DNA from: Alisma plantago-aquatica
Taxonomy: Eukaryota; Streptophyta; Magnoliopsida; Alismatales; Alismataceae
Reading direction: 5' to 3'
Length of the DNA stretch: 64,000 bases
NCBI GenBank assembly: GCA_963693085.1
Contig: OY856409.1
Location: forward strand, 1,170,363,249-1,170,427,248
Positions 58,664-64,000 of the stretch are shown here, piece by piece. Positions within the stretch are counted from its first letter, which is position 1; every line of letters starts with the position of its first letter. The notes under the pieces are model-generated. The model did not search any database. It saw nothing but the letters and a program-made list of their open reading frames with translations, and was not told where the DNA came from. The translations under genes were made by a program, and so were the position numbers.

Positions 58664-61004
58664 AGTTGAGTATGTTATGACCTAAGTGGATGGTTGTGGT
58701 TTCCTCGTGCATGGTCCTTGTGGTTCTTGGTTTCCTTTAGAGGAACTAAACCCTAGAAGAAGGATGAGGTTGTTGGTACCTATGTGTAGATGATATAGGT
58801 GCTTACCTTATAAGGATAGGAACAAGAGTTTGTTAGACCTTGAGGAGGTTTAGTAATAAGTTGGAAGGCCTCATATCTAGTTGTTTGTCCTTGAGGAGGG
58901 CTCAACTCTGAGGTTTCATTCAAGCGGAAGGATAATAGGGCGTGCATGATGTACCCCGTACATACTTGGTTCATGGTTAGAATGTTGAGCATGCAGTTGG
59001 ATAGCTCTTATAGAAAAGTGAACTAGGGTTCCTATACCTAAGAGGGGAAGTAGTAGTACCTAGTGCACCTGATGTGCATGACGAGATTTCAATTTCCATA
59101 GACTCAAGCATGGCACTCCTCATGTTTAGAGGAAAGGGAAACCCCTTGGATTAAGGTGTATGTTTGTTGAACCCCCGCATATAAGTTGGTGACATGGGCA
59201 GGTATGGTCTTGGTCAAATGTTGAGGATTGAGAACAAGTATGACCTACCCTGGAGACCTAGTATGGTTTTGAAGGTGGTATGTTTGTTAGCTATGTGCCA
59301 TAGTTGCTTTCTAGGGATAAGCATGCTCATGTGGGTGTATACCATAGACGTAGGGACATTTTTGACCTTAGTTGCTATCAAGAGATAGTTTCCTCCCATC
59401 CTAGGAGTGGGACCCTTTTATAGGGTATGGATCAACTTTTGTTGGTTTGAGGTAACCTTAAGAGTTTTCGTAGAGTATTGAGAAGCTAAGTGGAGAGTAC
59501 ATAGTATGAGAATAAACCTATAGACCCATATATAATCATCTCTAAGTGCATGTGGATGTGTTACCATGGAGGTAACTAGTATAGGGCCTCACCAAGGTAG
59601 GTAGGTTGCCATGACCCCTATGAAAGAATGTAAGTCAGACCCGGGATGCAGAGAGAGAGATGATGGAGACTTGGGTAAGGTTCCAAGTTGGACATGTACT
59701 ATGTGAGAATCCTAAGTCTATCCTAGGGTCAGGTAGGGATAAGACCGACGGGAGTAGGAATTGCCTAATTCCCTATTTGCACATGACCATCGGGTCGGGA
59801 GGTAACAACTATCATTGTCTGCTGGCCATGGGTTAGTAGATTGATCACCTTCATGAACTCATGGGACCCAAAGGGCAAATGAGGAGGGCACTCTCTAATG
59901 CATAAGGGAAGAGGGATGACCCCAAAAGAGTCGGCACCCTACATACCTAGAGGAGATGACCAAGGATGGTATGATGACCCAAGTGGGTTCAAGATCAGTT
60001 TTTCATGGAAGAAACTTTGATATCGAGATGATCATGATGTAGAGACATGTGATGTTTCAACCTAGATTGGAAGGTGTACTGGAAAGGTGGGATGCACCAT
60101 CTCTACTCTTAGAACGGGAAGAACTATGTGTTTGGACAGCATCCAAATGCTTATTTCCTGTTGTTATGGGGGTGAGAGATAGGGTAGCACACATGCCACA
60201 CACTAAGGATAAAGATGATGTGAGTTGAAAAATTGCTATGAGATTTTAGGATAGAGATACCTTTGTGGAGTGTATGATGTGTGGATGGTTTACAAACATC
60301 AAGAGAACTAAGGTAGTCATCTTATGAGGATGTTTTGATCATGAGCTATATGGAATTTATGAGTTATAAAAGGTTGAGTTCGATAACCAAGAGGATGATC
60401 TCTTGAGTTTTCTTGATGAAGATAGACTTAGAGTCTGAGATGAGATAGTAAGTGGAATACATGGAAGTGTATGTCTTCAACATTACCTAACACATAAGGA
60501 TGTGAAGTGGTAATGGATGCTCTTATTAAGAGGCAGCTATCTAGTTTAGCTAGTGGATAGGTTGGAAGAAGGGGTTAGGTGAACCCTAAGTTTGTGAGAT
60601 ATGTTTGGCTAACACTCAGATGTAACGAGATCTATTGATCGAGTTAGTGGTTGCCTAGTTATCCAGCCTAGGGCTTGTCATGATGGAAGGATGGTTGCAG
60701 AACCTCATATGCACTTCTATGGAAAAGGAGGTGATGAAACCCATGACTAGAGTGTTTTAGGGTTTCTGAGGAATCAAACTTGAGGAATCATGACATTCAC
60801 GAGATCATGATTTTAAGTTCATCATACACCATGGTGCTACAAAGATAATAAGTTGTGGTAGTACTTTGGATGCCTAAGATGAAATTGCATGTGCCTTTTC
60901 GCCATGCATTCTAGGAGGTGAAGGACGAACTCCAGTAACCCAGTGAATTGATATAGAGGATAAAGAGTCCCTGAGAGGGAATGGGAGTTCATCATTATGG
61001 ATGT
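58664..61004 (+). other. Continuation of the sequence interrupted by D
   Basis: It starts with the second AGTTG. It presumably continues the interior of element E, but I recognise no gag or pol, only short open frames (for example 59194-59388). It ends where LTR F begins. Nothing else is supported. Confidence 0.45.
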
Positions 61005-62399
61005 TGTAACATCCCTGACTTGGGTTATGCCTTAACCCTGGGAGTTCTTCTTAAGTAAGTCATTTAGATTCTTGTATTTCTCCTTTGAAAAGTAATTAAG
61101 GCTAAAGGATAGCTTATGTTTCAATTTTGGTTCTATTTGAATAATGTTGAAACAATATTTTACCTATTTTGGACTAAAGTGCAATTTACCTAATTTAAGG
61201 GGCTACCTTGCAAATGTTACATGATAAATGTTTCTCAAGTGATATAGCATCATAACAATGAGAATGATGCTGAGGTATGGCTTCCACAAGCCTAAGTTCC
61301 AAGAATAAACTTTTTTGAATAATGTTTGTGCATTAAATGACTAGTTTTGGTGTAATTTGCAAATTACCCAAAATCTAGGATTGGATATGCAAAATACCAC
61401 TTCAAGAGTGTCCCTACTATTTCTTGGTATTATTTAGAGAAAAGAAAAATAAAGGGGAGTCTTGTTTAAACTACATTTGAAGAGAGATAATCTTGATAAT
61501 AAAATAATCAAGAAATAAGCATAAATGAAACCCTAATTTATTTTGTAGCAAAAATAATATATTAATTAAAGTGCCCATCAACCAAAAATTCTGTGGTTGA
61601 AATCCTATAGTGGGAGGACGTCCAAATTCCTTGAGTGGCACCGAAATATCCTAAGTTGGTGAAGAAATCCACTCACATTTGTTAATTAAAAAGAAATGTC
61701 CACTAAATATGGATAATAGTATTATAATGATTAAGGTGCTTAAAGTGGTTGCCTTTAATTCAAGTATAATTAATAGGATAATTAGGGAAAGGAAGATGGC
61801 TTCGAAGTCAAGGAAGGGAGGGGGCATGTGGCAAGAAAGTGGATGAATTTTATTCTACTTTCTCTCTCCTAGAAAATTGATTACATATATCTGATTTTCT
61901 CCTTACTTGAAAGGCTATTTTGCAAACCACTTTCTTTTTTTTTCTTTGGCCGACGAACAACAAGCTTAGGAATAGGAGGAGAACGTTCCCCAAGCTGAAG
62001 GTAGGTTCCATGATCATCTTTAAACTTGAATTGATGGTTGAAATCGGATTTCAACACTCATTTTCATCTCTCCTCCATCCAATGCTCAATCTTGGATATC
62101 TTTTGCATCCAAAGAGTTGGAAACGAACCTTGGATAGTTGAAGGAGCTTAATTCACCATTAGAGACGTGAATCTTGAAGCTATGAAGCTACTTTGAAGGC
62201 GGGTTATATAACTTGAACCCATCAATGTTATTATTGTTTTCAATTCTTCATCATATGTTGATCTTTTATTTCTTCTTCATTAATTGATGAATCCATCATA
62301 TATATGGTAGTAGAATTCGTAGGTCTAAAGCTTGATGATGATGACATCATCTTAGCACACACCTTGAGAATATTAAGAGCAAACGTTTCACTTTGTGTT

Positions 62400-62776
62400 G
62401 GTCAAATGGTTTGAAACGGTTTTCTAACCGTTTGGTGACCAAATGGTTTCAAAATCGTTAGAGGTCAAATGGTTTCAAAACCGTTAGAGACCAAACAGTT
62501 TCAATGGATTCAAGGATCAATTGGTCTCATGGCCTAATAACTTTAAACAATCAAACTCAATTGATTTCAGAACCCTAGATCAATTGGCTACAAAACCCTA
62601 GATCAATTGATGTCAAAACCCTAATTTCGGTTTAAACAGTTTCAACTCTGATTTGACCAAACGATCCTCAAACCGTTTGAGGATCAAACGGTCTTTAGAC
62701 TGTTTAAGGATATAAGGACCAAGACCGTTTAAGGTCTAACGATCTTTAATACCGTTTGGAGGTCAAGTGACCTCAA
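62400..62776. repeat. Dispersed AAACGGTTT/AACCGTTTG dyads before the array
   Basis: The motif AAACGGTTTTCTAACCGTTT (62414-62433) and about ten looser copies are separated by 20-40 bp, several followed by GAGGTCAA. They grade into the compact array at 62777. Confidence 0.75.
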
Positions 62777-63195
62777 GACCGTTTGGAGGTTTGGTCCAAG
62801 ACCGTTTGGATGTTTGGTCCAAGACCATTTGGAGGTTTGATCTAAGACCATTTGGAGGGTTGGTCCAAGACCGTTTGAAGGTTCAATTGGTCCAAGACCA
62901 TTTGGAGGTTTGGTCCAAGACCATTTGAAGGTTCAATTGGTCCAAGACCATTTGGAGGGTTGGTCCAAGACCGTTTGAAGGTTCAATTGGTCCAAGACCG
63001 TTTAGAGGTTTGGTCCAAGACCGTTTGGAGATTTGGTCCAAGACCATTTGAAGGTTCAATTGGTCCAAGACCATTTGGAGGTTTGGTCCATGACCGTTTG
63101 AAGGTTCAATTGGTCCAAGACCATTTGGAGATTTGGTCCAAGACCGTTTGAAGATTCAATTGGTCCAAACCGTTTGAAGGTCCAATTGGTTCAAA
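62777..63195. repeat. Minisatellite of alternating 23- and 27-bp units
   Basis: Seventeen units begin GACCGTTTGG or GACCATTTGG. The short unit is 23 bp (ending GGTTTGGTCCAA). The long unit is 27 bp (ending GGTTCAATTGGTCCAA). From unit 5 on they mostly alternate, giving a dimer of about 50 bp. Open frames on both strands here are by-products of the repeat. Confidence 0.93.
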
Positions 63196-63519
63196 CTATG
63201 TAAGTACTAATAACCCCATAAGTGGTTGAAGAGTATCTCAAGGTTGATTTCAATTGAAGTACCTCTAAAGTATTTAGGTGATTGGTATAAGTAGAGTGAT
63301 TATCACTTGATGCCTATGAAAGCAATAAATTCAATGCACTATGATAAGCATAGGTGCATGTACATGGTGAAAGGTTAAGTCAACTGAATAAGGTATGATG
63401 ATGATGTGTGATCCTAGTATATGGAATAATGATAAGTATGATTTAATACTTAAATAATGTTATATGCTCCAACATATGTGGAAACACTGACTTAGGGTTG
63501 GATTAATGAGGTTATCATC

Positions 63520-63669
63520 AAACCCTAATGTAGGGTGATGTTATGTGAAACCCTAATGTAGGGTGATGTTATGTGAAACCATAATGTAGGGTGATGTTAT
63601 ATGAAACCCTAATGTAGGGTGATGTTATCTGAAACCCTAATATAGGGTGATGTTATGTGAAACCCTAAT
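63520..63669. repeat. 28-bp telobox minisatellite
   Basis: Five full units of AAACCCTAATGTAGGGTGAT plus GTTATGTG start at 63520, 63548, 63576, 63604 and 63632. A sixth unit is cut at 63669. Each unit holds ACCCTA-ATG-TAGGGT, a perfect inverted repeat of the plant telomere-like hexamer. Confidence 0.93.
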
Positions 63670-64000
63670 TGTAAGGACCCTGACCTGCGTTTAGGGTTTA
63701 CCCTGTTTGTTTTGCTTGATCTTGATGCTTTTGTTCTTGCTAATCCCCTTTAATGGTGATTAGGGTTATGTTCTGCTTTGTTGAGAGTTGAGGGGGCTAC
63801 TTGCAAATAACCCAAGTTTAGGGTTTTGGGTGCAAGTTCGCCATCTTGTGAGATGTTTTCCCCTCTTTACTTCCTCTAGGGTTGAGAGGAAGGCTTGGGC
63901 TTGTTGTTTGAGTTTCTTGGGCCTTGCTTGAGCTTGTTTGGGCCTTGGGATGCCTTGTTTGGGCTTGCTTGAGCCTTGTGTCGACCAAGTGAAGGTTGTG
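63670..64000 (+). mobile_element. LTR start (element H), continues beyond window
   Basis: TGTAAGGACCCTGACCTGCG matches the reverse complement of the G LTR end at 2731-2712 at 18 of 20 positions. Further words (TTGCAAATAACCCAAG, CCTCTAGGGTTGAGAGG) resemble that LTR. It begins inside the sixth unit of the 28-bp array, which suggests insertion there. Confidence 0.65.

Larger units (their letters stand above)
61005..63669 (+). mobile_element. LTR-like region F, plus orientation
   Basis: It begins TGTAACATCCCTGACTTGGG, the form of the other chromovirus LTR starts, and contains GTGCAATTTACC and TTGCAAATG segments typical of these LTRs. It has several CCGTTTGG-type dyads leading into a minisatellite (62777-63195), then teloboxes and a second array (63520-63669). 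No partner LTR is in the window, so identity rests on the start and composition. Confidence 0.5.

Noticed and set aside
62883..63151. Open frames on both strands reading repeated MVLDQLNLQ- and VQDRLKVQL-type peptides
   Set aside because: They are translations of the 23/27-bp minisatellite, stay open only because of the repeat, and overlap each other on opposite strands.
63520..63669. Interstitial telomere tract
   Set aside because: The plant telomere unit CCCTAAA is not tandem here. Only one telobox pair occurs per 28-bp unit, so it is a minisatellite, not a telomere relic.

Overview
This window looks like a repeat-dense region of a large plant nuclear genome. It has long Ty3/gypsy chromovirus-type LTRs, tRNA-Met-type primer sites (TGGTATCAGAGC and variants), many telobox motifs (AAACCCTAA), and no recognisable intact host gene, tRNA or rRNA. 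The species cannot be resolved from the sequence. I found no intact coding gene: every recognisable coding stretch is a broken retrotransposon ORF, apart from one captured host fragment (Hsp70-like) inside a DNA transposon. Letters A to I below are my own labels for elements.

Layout. 1-2731 is most of an LTR (G, minus) ending in CCTTACA. 2732-5367 is AT-rich and unassigned. 5368-6394 is a very old plus-strand gypsy RT/RNase H remnant, cut off at 6395 by another LTR-like start. 6950-8136 is AT-rich and unassigned, and 8137 looks like the start of a further LTR (I). 8310-42055 is element A (minus), a complete but dead chromovirus with 2.9-kb LTRs. A is split twice. A 1301-bp hAT-type element (35670-36970) with a perfect 8-bp target duplication sits in its protease and carries an Hsp70 fragment. 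A second chromovirus, B (13603-34938, minus, 3.7-kb LTRs), sits in its reverse transcriptase. B's left LTR is in turn split by C (16863-25945, minus), a coding-free element with 3.4-kb LTRs and 2.2 kb of internal sequence. Each layer was recognised because the interrupted sequence resumes on the other side.

Right of A, 42056-44350 is unassigned and has a GC-richer block. 44351-47481 is the 5' LTR of E (plus), a relative of A, followed by its primer site and leader. E is interrupted by D (48621-58663, minus), a coding-free LARD-like element with 3.6-kb LTRs, 2.9 kb of internal sequence and a perfect AGTTG duplication. 58664-61004 continues the E-side sequence without recognisable coding. From 61005 another LTR (F) begins. 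It contains a striking 23/27-bp dimeric minisatellite and then a 28-bp telobox minisatellite, broken at 63670 by the start of yet another LTR (H), of the same family as G.

How the parts work together. A and B encoded the usual gag, protease, RT, RNase H, integrase and chromodomain, but both carry stops, frameshifts and damaged catalytic residues. C and D kept only what is needed in cis (LTR, primer site, purine tract) and would have depended on proteins from relatives. Hand counts over sampled LTR stretches (roughly 8-10% differences in A and B, about 4% in C, about 2-3% in D) agree with the nesting order. The most unusual signals are the geometrically spaced palindromic decamer clusters (CACGGCCGTG type) in the D LTRs with a shorter version in C, the Hsp70-carrying hAT element, and the telobox and CCGTTTGG minisatellites in F.
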